Assembly (NCBI GenBank): GCA_026396535.1
Contig: JAPLWP010000008.1
Coordinates: 1-21,993 of the forward strand
Origin: Candidatus Magasanikiibacteriota bacterium
Lineage (GTDB): Bacteria > Patescibacteriota > Patescibacteriia > Magasanikbacterales > GWA2-37-8
Length of the DNA stretch: 21,993 bases
Direction of reading: 5' to 3'
Shown here: one piece after another, positions 1 through 5,870 of the stretch
How the letters are laid out: the number at the start of each line of letters is the position of its first letter
How positions within the stretch are numbered: position 1 is the stretch's first letter
Notes under the pieces: generated by a model
Databases searched by the model: none
What the model saw: the letters and a program-made list of their open reading frames with translations, nothing else
What the model was told of the DNA's origin: nothing
Made by a program: the position numbers and the translations under genes

Positions 1-687
1 AGCACTCAAGATATAGCCAAAATTGAAGACAGTGCTATGCTGGTACTAAACGGTGGCAAACTCGAAGCTTGGGGAGAACAAATAAAAGAAAATCTTCAAG
101 GTAAACAAACCCTAATACTAACAGTAGGTGAAAATATTGCAACCAAAGAAATAGAAGAAGATGGAGAAAAAATTCAAGACCCCCATATCTGGCTCGATCC
201 GGTATTGGCCAAAAAAGAAGTTGAAATGATTGCCAACGGACTTGCCCAAGTAGATCCAGCTAACAATGAATTTTATCAAGCCAATGCCACTCAACTTTTA
301 TCCAGATTAGACACTTTAGATACAGAATTCAACCAAGGATTGAAGAGCTGTATCAAAAGGGATATAATTACTTCACACGCTGCTTTTGGATATTTAGCGG
401 CTCAATATCAGCTCAACCAAGTGGCAATTTCCGGTCTTTCTCCTGATTCTGAACCATCCGTGCAGAAATTAACTCAGGTGGCCGAATTCGCCAAGAAAAA
501 TCAGATAAAATATATCTTTTTTGAAAGCCTAGTATCCCCTAAATTATCTCAGACCATCGCCTCAGAAATGGGTGCCCAAACTTTGGTACTAAACCCAATT
601 GAAGGTTTGAGTGATGAAGAAATAAAAAATGGCAAAAGTTATTTTTCCGAAATGGAAAACAATTTAAAAAATATTAAAATGGCGTAA
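1..687 (+). CDS. znuA: Zinc/manganese ABC transporter substrate-binding protein (ZnuA-like), 5' partial
   Basis: This is the C-terminal part of a cluster A-I periplasmic/lipoprotein metal-binding protein that delivers Zn2+ or Mn2+ to an ABC importer. The frame is open from base 1, so the first in-frame ATG at 37 is internal and the signal sequence lies outside the window. Seen: the motif DPHIWLDP (about residues 60-67 of the visible part) and TSHAAFGYLA, whose histidines are metal ligands in this family, and the late segment FFESLVSPKLSQ typical of ZnuA C-terminal lobes. The protein stops a few residues after LKNIKMA, close to the normal C-terminus. The stop overlaps the frame of the ATPase gene, which lacks its own start. 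ATPase, permease and Fur-type genes follow at once, indicating a metal-uptake operon. Zn against Mn specificity cannot be settled from sequence alone. Confidence 0.88.
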   Translation, partial: STQDIAKIEDSAMLVLNGGKLEAWGEQIKENLQGKQTLILTVGENIATKEIEEDGEKIQDPHIWLDPVLAKKEVEMIANGLAQVDPANNEFYQANATQLLSRLDTLDTEFNQGLKSCIKRDIITSHAAFGYLAAQYQLNQVAISGLSPDSEPSVQKLTQVAEFAKKNQIKYIFFESLVSPKLSQTIASEMGAQTLVLNPIEGLSDEEIKNGKSYFSEMENNLKNIKMA

Positions 688-1334
688 TCGGACCCAACGG
701 ATCAGGTAAATCCACCCTTCTCAAACTAATGGTCGGATTGCTTAAACCAACCAGCGGAGAAATAAAACTATTTGGCCAAAATCTAAATAATTTTAAAGAC
801 TGGCACAAACTAGGATATGTTTCTCAAAAAGCAGTGAATTTTGATTTTCTTTTCCCAGCCACAGTCAAAGAAGTAGTAGAGATGGGACGCTATGGAAGCA
901 AAGGGCTGTTTAAGAATCTAAATAAAAAAGATGATGGAATTGTAGAAAGATCTCTAAACCAAGTAGAGATGTGGAATTTTAAAGACCGGTTGATCGGCGA
1001 TCTTAGCGGCGGTCAACAACAACGTGTTTTTATCGCTCGCGCTCTAGCTGCCGAACCGGAAGTGATATTTCTGGATGAACCAACCGTAGGGGTGGATGCC
1101 AAAACTCAGGAACAATTTTATGCTTTATTAAAAAAATTAAACCGCGAATTAAATTTAACTTTAGTAATGATTTCCCACGATATAGAAATCATGACCAAAG
1201 AAACTACTGAGCTGGCCTGCGTAAACCAAAGCCTAATTTATCATGATGATCCAGCCAACTGTATTCGCAATAATTATATTGAACAATTATACGGAGAAAA
1301 AAACTCTGTTAATGTAATTGCTCATAAACACTAA
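678..1334 (+). CDS. znuC: Metal ABC transporter ATP-binding protein (ZnuC-like), 5'-truncated
   Basis: This is the ATPase subunit of the zinc/manganese importer. The coding frame is open from 678, just after an in-frame TAA at 675, and starts directly at the Walker A loop GPNGSGKST (690-716). The Q-loop, signature LSGGQQQR (about 1003-1026), Walker B VIFLDEPT (about 1063-1086) and H-loop ISHDI (about 1171) all follow in correct order. The usual 25-30 residues before Walker A, holding the first beta strand and the A-loop aromatic, are absent. No ATG lies upstream of Walker A in this frame; the first is at 729, which would produce a protein without a nucleotide-binding P-loop. The gene is therefore broken as given. 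The permease gene starts directly downstream. Identity as an ABC ATPase is certain, the metal substrate comes from context. Confidence 0.85.
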   Translation, partial: NGVIGPNGSGKSTLLKLMVGLLKPTSGEIKLFGQNLNNFKDWHKLGYVSQKAVNFDFLFPATVKEVVEMGRYGSKGLFKNLNKKDDGIVERSLNQVEMWNFKDRLIGDLSGGQQQRVFIARALAAEPEVIFLDEPTVGVDAKTQEQFYALLKKLNRELNLTLVMISHDIEIMTKETTELACVNQSLIYHDDPANCIRNNYIEQLYGEKNSVNVIAHKH

Positions 1335-1335
1335 T

Positions 1336-2148
1336 ATGGGATCACTCTTTCATTACGATTTTATTATTCGCGCTTTGGAAGCCGGCCTACTTATCGGCGC
1401 TATTGCTCCAGTAATCGGCATCTTCTTGGTATTACGCCGCTATTCCCTGATTGCTGATACTTTGTCTCATGTTTCTCTAGCCGGTGTAGCCGTAGGACTA
1501 CTGATAAAAGTAAATCCTCTTATCACTGCCATTATTGCTTCCACAGTATCTTCGGTTGTAATTGATAAATTACGTACTAGTAAAAAAATCTACGGCGAAA
1601 CTGCTTTATCTATCTTTTTATCCGGCAGCTTGGCGATGGCTATTATTCTAATTGGTCTGGCTCATGGTTTTAATGTAGATATTTTTAGTTATCTATTTGG
1701 CAGTATTGTCACAGTAAAAAATACCGACCTATATATTATTTCTATCCTTAGCGCTATTATTATTGCTCTACTTTCTCTGTTCTTCAAAGAATTAATATAT
1801 ATCTCTTTTGACGAAGAATCCGCTCAGGTAAGTGGCATCAAAGTAAAAACTCTTAATACTTTTTTTATAATCTTAGCGGCAGCGATGATTGCTATCGCTA
1901 TTCCAATTATTGGCATCCTGCTAATTTCGGCTCTTTTGGTTTTACCGACAGTCACTGCCCTACAATACAAAAAAAGTTTTAAAGCCACTCTGCTTATTGC
2001 CGAAATCATTTCTTTATTTTCCGTGATGAGCGGATTGATTATCTCCTTTTATCTCAATCTATCTCCGGGCGGCACTATCGTACTACTGATGCTAGGAATA
2101 TTTTGTCTTACTTTGTTTTATAAAAATTTTTCCGTTACTAAAAATTAG
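1336..2148 (+). CDS. znuB: Metal ABC transporter permease (ZnuB/MntB, ABC-3 family)
   Basis: An integral membrane permease of the ABC-3 family (270 residues, a normal length) that forms the channel for zinc or manganese import. Seen: at least seven strongly hydrophobic segments, an early ISG-like motif (LIGAIAPVIGIFLVLRRYSLIADTLSHV in two parts, with the conserved A/S-D-xLSHVSLAG stretch at about residues 38-50), and the family block DEESAQVSGIK near residue 160 that contacts the ATPase. The ATG at 1336 is preferred over the TTG at 1318 because it starts just after the ATPase stop at 1334 and gives a typical N-terminus. It is translationally coupled to the genes on both sides: the fur-type gene begins two bases after its stop. 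The protein looks intact, unlike the ATPase. Confidence 0.92.
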   Translation: MGSLFHYDFIIRALEAGLLIGAIAPVIGIFLVLRRYSLIADTLSHVSLAGVAVGLLIKVNPLITAIIASTVSSVVIDKLRTSKKIYGETALSIFLSGSLAMAIILIGLAHGFNVDIFSYLFGSIVTVKNTDLYIISILSAIIIALLSLFFKELIYISFDEESAQVSGIKVKTLNTFFIILAAAMIAIAIPIIGILLISALLVLPTVTALQYKKSFKATLLIAEIISLFSVMSGLIISFYLNLSPGGTIVLLMLGIFCLTLFYKNFSVTKN

Positions 2149-2149
2149 T

Positions 2150-2575
2150 ATGGCGCAACAGAGCCAAGAATTAATCAAAGAATTAAAGAAAACCGGTGAA
2201 CGCATCACCCCTATTCGTCGCGCTCTGCTGGAAAATTTTTGCAACCATCCCAAACCACAGACCCCCCAAGAACTTTTGTCATACCTAGAAAAGAAAGGTC
2301 TCATGGCCAACAAAACCACCGTCTACCGCCAACTAGAAATCTTGGTACAGCTAGGGTTGATCAAAGAAATAAATTTCTCCGACCGCAGCAAACGCTACGA
2401 AATGGCCTCCAAAGAACATCATCATCACCTGATATGTCAAAACTGCAAAAAGGTAGAGGACATAAACCTAGATAACGATTTGGATAAACAAGAAAAAAAG
2501 ATTTGGCAAAAACATCACTTCAAAGTATTGCAACATTCTCTGGAATTCTTTGGACTCTGCAGCAAATGCCAATAA
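2150..2575 (+). CDS. Fur-family metal-responsive repressor (Fur/Zur/PerR type)
   Basis: A 141-residue ferric-uptake-regulator family protein: N-terminal winged helix (ITPIRRALLENF, then the recognition-helix segment MANKTTVYRQLEIL at about residues 50-63) and C-terminal dimerisation/metal domain with the family signature EHHHHLICQNCKKVEDI (residues 88-104). The CxxC at 96-99 and the terminal CSKC (137-140) match the structural zinc site. It begins two bases after the znuB stop, so it is the last gene of the metal-uptake operon. This makes a Zur role (zinc-dependent repression of its own operon) the likeliest reading, but Fur, Mur and PerR cannot be excluded. The operon promoter and its operator lie outside the window. 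Confidence 0.9.
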   Translation: MAQQSQELIKELKKTGERITPIRRALLENFCNHPKPQTPQELLSYLEKKGLMANKTTVYRQLEILVQLGLIKEINFSDRSKRYEMASKEHHHHLICQNCKKVEDINLDNDLDKQEKKIWQKHHFKVLQHSLEFFGLCSKCQ

Positions 2576-2577
2576 TA

Positions 2578-2606
2578 TTGACTTATTTAACAAAATTGTG
2601 TAATAT
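2578..2606 (+). promoter_or_regulatory. Promoter of tRNA-Gly
   Basis: TTGACT at 2578-2583, a 17-base spacer, then TAATAT at 2601-2606. Predicted start is near 2613, about 16 bases before the mature tRNA. It begins three bases after the stop of the Fur-type gene, and no terminator is visible between them, so read-through from that operon is also possible. Confidence 0.65.
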
Positions 2607-2628
2607 TTAAAAAGATTTTACACGCTTT

Positions 2629-2700
2629 GCGGGCGTCATATAACGGCTATTATCCGAGTTTTCCAAACTCGTGACACGGGTTCGACTCCCGTCGCCCGCT
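2629..2700 (+). tRNA. tRNA-Gly (anticodon UCC)
   Basis: A complete 72-base cloverleaf. Acceptor GCGGGCG (2629-2635) pairs with CGCCCGC (2693-2699), with discriminator T at 2700. The anticodon stem CGAGT/ACTCG encloses the seven-base loop TTTCCAA, giving anticodon TCC, which reads GGA/GGN glycine codons. The T arm ACGGG-TTCGACT-CCCGT is perfect. The D stem is short and AT-rich. The 3' CCA is not encoded (the bases after the discriminator are CAAA), so CCA must be added after transcription, unlike the tRNA-Ala gene in this window. Confidence 0.95.
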
Positions 2701-2705
2701 CAAAT

Positions 2706-2739
2706 AAAAATACACCAAAAAAATAATTGGTGTATTTTT
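2706..2739 (+). terminator. Rho-independent terminator after tRNA-Gly
   Basis: Inverted repeat AAAAATACACCAA ... TTGGTGTATTTTT with an eight-base A-rich loop, followed by more T-rich sequence (TATTTTAC). The A-run before and T-run after make it functional in either direction. It separates the tRNA from the next unit. Confidence 0.85.
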
Positions 2740-2749
2740 TATTTTACTC

Positions 2750-2778
2750 TAGACTCTACCCGTATTTTGCGATAAAAT
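2750..2778 (+). promoter_or_regulatory. Promoter of the endonuclease/phosphatase-family gene, probably giving a leaderless mRNA
   Basis: TAGACT at 2750-2755, a 17-base spacer and TAAAAT at 2773-2778. Normal spacing puts transcription start at about 2785-2786, on or one base before the ATG at 2786, so the mRNA would have essentially no leader. This supports the ATG at 2786 over the in-frame GTG at 2780. Confidence 0.5.
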
Positions 2779-2785
2779 AGTGTAT

Positions 2786-3589
2786 ATGAAACTTATTTCC
2801 CTCAATACTTACGGCGGAAGATTCTTTGAACCAATAATGGAATTTATCAAACAGAACTCTGCAGATACAGATATTTTTTGTTTTCAGGAATTACTCCATA
2901 ATGAAAAAGATATGGTAGAGGTTGGGTTATTTCGCGCAAATTTTTTCTCTGAAATTTCTCGGGCTTTACCGGAATTTACTGGAACTTTTGCGCCGGTACA
3001 ACCAGGAGTGTATCCACATGGAGACACTACCCATGAAATAGCTTTTGGTCTGGGGATATTAATAAATAAAAAATTTAGCATTAAAAATAGCGGCAACTTT
3101 TTTATTGTTGGTAATGAACTTTCGTATATTACCGGCCAAGTAACTACCCTTCCCTATAAAGCCCAATTTATTCAACTCTCAATTGAAGATAAATCACTCA
3201 CTGTTTGTAATGTTCATGGCACTGCTTTTCCATCTGACAAATTAGACAATCCAGCAAGACTCGAACAATCTAAGAAAATCCTAGATTTCATCGCTTCGCA
3301 AGATGGTGAAAAAATTATTACTGGTGATTTCAATTTATTCCCGGAAACAGACAGTATTAAAATATTTGAAAAAGAAAGACTAAATAATTTAGTAAAAGAT
3401 TTTAACATCAAAACTACCCGCGGCTCTCTGATCAAGAAACTTCACCCAGAATATATTAAACCCGACGGCACAATGCAAGAATTTGCTGACTATACTTTTA
3501 TTTCTTCTGGCATAAAACCAACCAATTACACTGTTCCGGACTTACCTATTTCCGATCACCTTCCACTTATTCTGGAATTTAAAATATAA
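2786..3589 (+). CDS. Endonuclease/exonuclease/phosphatase (EEP) family hydrolase
   Basis: A 267-residue DNase I-like metal-dependent phosphodiesterase fold. Motifs in order: LISLNTYGG at the N-terminus (Asn), FCFQELL (metal-binding Glu, about residue 36), CNVHGTAFP (about 142), ITGDFNLFPE (catalytic Asp and Asn, about 178) and the C-terminal DYTFIS and SDHLPLILEF (Asp-His pair). All catalytic positions of the family are present, so the enzyme should be active. The substrate (nucleic acid, phospholipid head group or small phosphoester) cannot be told from the sequence. No signal peptide, so probably cytoplasmic. The next gene starts three bases after its stop, so the two form an operon. Confidence 0.88.
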   Translation: MKLISLNTYGGRFFEPIMEFIKQNSADTDIFCFQELLHNEKDMVEVGLFRANFFSEISRALPEFTGTFAPVQPGVYPHGDTTHEIAFGLGILINKKFSIKNSGNFFIVGNELSYITGQVTTLPYKAQFIQLSIEDKSLTVCNVHGTAFPSDKLDNPARLEQSKKILDFIASQDGEKIITGDFNLFPETDSIKIFEKERLNNLVKDFNIKTTRGSLIKKLHPEYIKPDGTMQEFADYTFISSGIKPTNYTVPDLPISDHLPLILEFKI

Positions 3590-3592
3590 ACT

Positions 3593-4213
3593 ATGCCATC
3601 CAAAAAGAAAAATAATTTTTTGCGTAAACTAATTTTCAACCTTTTAATTATTACTGATTGGGCTTTTTGTTTTGTGGCTTGGAATTTAGTCTTGGCCTGG
3701 ATACCACTGCTCTTAGCCTACTGGCTAAATTTTTATTTAGTCAAAAAAAATGTTTATTACCAGGCAGCAATCTTTCTTTTGTGGTTATTCTTTCTGCCCA
3801 ACGCCCCTTATCTTATTACGGATTTTATTCATCTTACCGTATGGTACCAGGTACCTATCTGGTATGATATTATATTATTTACCAGCTTCGCGTGGAATGG
3901 CCTGACCTTGGGATTTGTTTCTCTGTTTTTATCCCAAGAATTTTTGAAAAAGATTACTACTGCGAAAAAAAGTGCTATTTTAATAAACCTCTGCATATTT
4001 TTATCTTGTTTTGGAATATATTTCGGACGCTACATGCGTCGCAATAGTTGGGATATATTGATTCATCCTATTTTGATAGCTGGCGATTTGGCCAATACCC
4101 TTTTAACACCTAGCAATTTTATAAACATGGCCGGCATGACTCTTACTTGGTTTTTATTTTTATTTGGTGGCTATAAACTTTTTCTTCTCTTGCTAGAAAA
4201 CAAAAAATCATAG
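3593..4213 (+). CDS. DUF1361 family integral membrane protein
   Basis: A 206-residue multispanning membrane protein with about six hydrophobic segments (roughly residues 15-50 as a pair, 57-73, 85-112, 125-142, 178-200). Family-like motifs are LFFLPNAPYLITDFIHL (about 62-78), WYDIILFTSFAWNGL (about 88-102) and FGRYMRRNSWDILIHP (about 142-158), the pattern of DUF1361. No biochemical function is established for this family. It is co-transcribed with the preceding EEP gene (three-base gap). Its last codons overlap a promoter for the following gene. Confidence 0.85.
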   Translation: MPSKKKNNFLRKLIFNLLIITDWAFCFVAWNLVLAWIPLLLAYWLNFYLVKKNVYYQAAIFLLWLFFLPNAPYLITDFIHLTVWYQVPIWYDIILFTSFAWNGLTLGFVSLFLSQEFLKKITTAKKSAILINLCIFLSCFGIYFGRYMRRNSWDILIHPILIAGDLANTLLTPSNFINMAGMTLTWFLFLFGGYKLFLLLLENKKS

Positions 4214-4219
4214 TATACT
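4190..4219 (+). promoter_or_regulatory. Promoter of the GC-rich secreted-protein gene
   Basis: TTGCTA (4190-4195), an 18-base spacer and TATACT (4214-4219), lying across the end of the DUF1361 gene. The GC-rich composition starts just downstream of the -10 box. The predicted leader of about 75 bases contains a hairpin, 4241-4254 with 4260-4274 (CCAACC/GGTTGG at the top, ATCAAA/TTTGAT at the base). Confidence 0.5.
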
Positions 4220-4299
4220 AATGTTCTCGTTGGTTTCAATATCAAACTCCAACCAAGGCGGTTGGTGTTTTGATTTGACTACAAGGTCCTGGAGGATTC

Positions 4300-4677
4300 A
4301 TGCTCAAACGTTTCTTGTTCTGTATGCTGCCGGTCTGCCTGCCGCTTTCGGCCAACGAAGGCTCGATCACTTACACCACTTCCAAAGGTGCGGTCTTCTC
4401 GTGCAAGAAGCTCACCGACAACAAGCCGGACTTCCCGACCTGCGTCAGCGGTGTCGAACCGGCGAAGAAGTACGAATACCGCCGCTGGTGCGAAGGTGAA
4501 AAACGCCAAGAAGGATTGATCTACGACAGCGACCTGGGCAAGTTCCAGTGTCTGATCGATCACAACTGGTGTACATCGCAGGAAGGGAAACTCAATCCCA
4601 AGTTCTGCATCCACTACGGTGAGTGCAACATCGTCTCGGAAGTGCCCACCGACGACAAATGCTTCAACAAACACTAA
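4300..4677 (+). CDS. Secreted cysteine-rich small protein, function unknown, GC-rich foreign-looking gene
   Basis: I do not recognise the family. The 125-residue product starts with a clear signal peptide: MLKR, a hydrophobic core LFCMLPVCLPL, and a probable signal peptidase cut after SA (about residue 18). The mature part has eight cysteines spread evenly, enough for four disulfides, plus aromatic and charged residues. This suggests a small extracytoplasmic disulfide-stabilised protein. Codons end overwhelmingly in G or C, in sharp contrast to the AT-ending codons of neighbours, and a good Shine-Dalgarno GGAGG (4291-4295) precedes the ATG, whereas nearby genes lack one. The antisense frame is also long, but the codon bias, signal peptide and ribosome site all favour this strand. 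A weak hairpin at 4703-4719 follows the stop. Confidence 0.7.
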   Translation: MLKRFLFCMLPVCLPLSANEGSITYTTSKGAVFSCKKLTDNKPDFPTCVSGVEPAKKYEYRRWCEGEKRQEGLIYDSDLGKFQCLIDHNWCTSQEGKLNPKFCIHYGECNIVSEVPTDDKCFNKH

Positions 4678-4745
4678 ATTGAACATGAACAACATCCGTG
4701 CTCCGCCCTAAAAGGACGGCAGTGAGGAGGAAGAGTCATCGACCG

Positions 4746-4791
4746 CCAAATTGCTTTTTTTCTAAAAAATATTAGAAAAAAAGCAATTTGG
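4746..4791. repeat. Perfect 20-bp inverted repeat with six-base loop
   Basis: Left arm 4746-4765 (CCAAATTGCTTTTTTTCTAA) is exactly complementary to right arm 4772-4791, with loop AAAATA. It separates the GC-rich gene from the AT-rich repeat-protein gene. The T-run lies in the ascending arm, opposite to a normal intrinsic terminator, though a T-rich stretch (about 4796-4804) does follow, so it may still stop transcription. A recombination or processing role is equally open. Confidence 0.75.
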
Positions 4792-4814
4792 GATGATTTT
4801 TTATTTTATAAAAC

Positions 4815-4843
4815 TTGCTTAAAGATTCAATATCTACTAAAAT
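4815..4843 (+). promoter_or_regulatory. Promoter of the beta-flower-like gene
   Basis: TTGCTT (4815-4820), a 17-base spacer and TAAAAT (4838-4843), about 25 bases before the ATG at 4869. The region is AT-rich throughout, so chance matches are easy. Confidence 0.45.
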
Positions 4844-4868
4844 TAACTAATAAAATAATTTTAATATT

Positions 4869-5168
4869 ATGGGATATATTTATAATGCCACCTCGATTAA
4901 AATTGCCAAAATAAACGAAGAGGGCGAAGTGTATAGCACCAGCGAAAAACATTTAGGTAAAGTACACAGCGATGGAACAGTATTTGATACCAATGCCCAT
5001 AAAGTTGGACACGTAGACGGTAATGGAAAAGTGTTTGATTTAAAAAACCATATCGGCAGTACCCATAGTGATGGCGGTATTTTTGATACAAGTGGCCATC
5101 ATGTAGGTAAAGCAGAATCACCACACATTGAATTTGGGGCGGCAGCTTATTTATTACTTGTAAGATAA
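4869..5168 (+). CDS. Short tandem-repeat protein resembling the 4-fold beta-flower domain
   Basis: A 99-residue protein made of about four to five copies of a roughly 18-20 residue unit with the pattern G-x-V-F/Y-D/S-x-x-x-x-x-x-G-x-V/T-x-x-D/E-G (for example GKVHSDGTVFDTNAHKVG, then GHVDGNGKVFDLKNHIG). This period and pattern match proteins annotated as 4-fold beta-flower, small all-beta repeat proteins of unknown role. There is no signal peptide or membrane segment apart from a mildly hydrophobic end (AAAYLLLVR). Composition and codon use are AT-rich, like the core genes and unlike the two GC-rich genes beside it. No Shine-Dalgarno is present. It stands alone behind its own promoter. Confidence 0.72.
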   Translation: MGYIYNATSIKIAKINEEGEVYSTSEKHLGKVHSDGTVFDTNAHKVGHVDGNGKVFDLKNHIGSTHSDGGIFDTSGHHVGKAESPHIEFGAAAYLLLVR

Positions 5169-5246
5169 TAAAAAAAATAAATAAGATTTAAAAACTAATC
5201 CTGTTTTTTATTTAAAAAATAATAAAAAGTAACCACCCAAAAACCA

Positions 5247-5275
5247 TTGACTTTTTGCTTTTTCTATGTTACTAT
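5247..5275 (+). promoter_or_regulatory. Strong promoter of the second GC-rich gene
   Basis: TTGACT (5247-5252), a spacer of exactly 17 bases and TACTAT (5270-5275). GC-rich sequence starts at once after the -10 box. The leader of about 93 bases is bracketed by the inverted repeat GCCAGTAT (5280-5287) and ATACTGGC (5353-5360), which would close it into a stem just upstream of the ribosome site. Confidence 0.65.
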
Positions 5276-5374
5276 CCGCGCCAGTATCCATAAACGTGGC
5301 AACTTCGCCCCGTAGAGGATCAGATGTGACTGATGCGACACACTGTTCGCACATACTGGCTAGTGGAGAAAGCG

Positions 5375-5692
5375 ATGAAAAAGAATGCCCTGAACAATTT
5401 GCGCAACCTGCTCACCAACGCGCTGGCGCTCACCAACAACCCCGACGCCACGGCGGCCGAGTTGACGGAAGCGGTCCAACAGTGCGGCCAGCAGTGCGGC
5501 GAACTGGAAAGCCCGACCGATGAATTGGACGCCGATGCGCCCGAAACGACCCAGCCGGGCGATTCGAACGCGGCGACGCTGACCCAAGCGGCCATGGCGA
5601 CCAGCGGCGGCGAGAACACCGACGACCAGAGCGCGGCGCAATCCGATGCAACGGCCGAAGGCAACGCCACTCCGCAGCAGCCCGCGGTGTAG
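5375..5692 (+). CDS. Small disordered Ala/Gln/Thr/Asp-rich protein, function unknown, GC-rich foreign-looking gene
   Basis: Not recognised. The 105-residue product has a short basic, helical N-terminus (MKKNALNNLRNLLTNALAL), a central QQCGQQCGELE stretch with two cysteines, then a long low-complexity acidic tail rich in Ala, Thr, Asp, Gln and Ser, predicted disordered. The ATG at 5375 is chosen over the upstream one at 5333 because GGAG at 5365-5368 sits six bases before it and the leader stem ends at 5360. Third codon positions are almost all G or C. Long antisense frames exist, as expected in GC-rich DNA, but they lack a comparable promoter and ribosome site. The low complexity makes protein-coding status less certain than for the other genes. 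Confidence 0.55.
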   Translation: MKKNALNNLRNLLTNALALTNNPDATAAELTEAVQQCGQQCGELESPTDELDADAPETTQPGDSNAATLTQAAMATSGGENTDDQSAAQSDATAEGNATPQQPAV

Positions 5693-5721
5693 CCAGCGCA
5701 GTACGCGCCAGTCACAAAGCA

Positions 5722-5755
5722 GGTCGGCCGGGGATATCCATTCCCCCGGCCGACC
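5722..5755. terminator. GC-rich perfect hairpin after the second GC-rich gene
   Basis: GGTCGGCCGGGG (5722-5733) pairs perfectly with CCCCGGCCGACC (5744-5755) around a ten-base loop. AGC/GCT extends it after one A-A mismatch. No T-run follows directly, so it is not a classic intrinsic terminator. It could protect the 3' end or act as a terminator in a different host. Confidence 0.6.
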
Positions 5756-5798
5756 AGCTGACACATTCACATTTTACCACATCCGATTTCAAAAAATA

Positions 5799-5827
5799 TT
5801 GACTAAAATTTTAAAAAATAATATTAT
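5799..5827 (+). promoter_or_regulatory. Promoter of the acidic-protein gene
   Basis: TTGACT (5799-5804), a 17-base spacer and TATTAT (5822-5827). Predicted start is near 5834, giving a leader of about 37 bases that ends in an AT-only hairpin (5850-5868) just before the ATG. Confidence 0.6.
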
Positions 5828-5870
5828 TATTTAACCGTACCCTGCGGCCAAAAATTAAAATAATTTTTAT

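Noticed and set aside
729..1334. ATG at 729 as a real start of the ATPase
   Set aside because: It would begin after the Walker A loop, while coding similarity continues upstream to 678.
5169..5246. Possible AT-only hairpin terminator after the beta-flower-like gene
   Set aside because: Only A/T pairing between A-rich and T-rich runs, no GC core. Such pairing is expected by chance in this composition.
5320..5770. Long antisense frames of 136-148 codons over the second GC-rich gene, and a 138-codon one over the first (4279-4695)
   Set aside because: GC-rich DNA makes stop codons rare on both strands. The plus-strand frames have promoters, Shine-Dalgarno sites and consistent third-position bias; the antisense frames have none.
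4214..5770. Integron cassette array with attC sites
   Set aside because: The inverted repeats here do not contain the GTTRRRY/RYYYAAC core pairs, there is no integrase gene in the window, and each gene has its own promoter.
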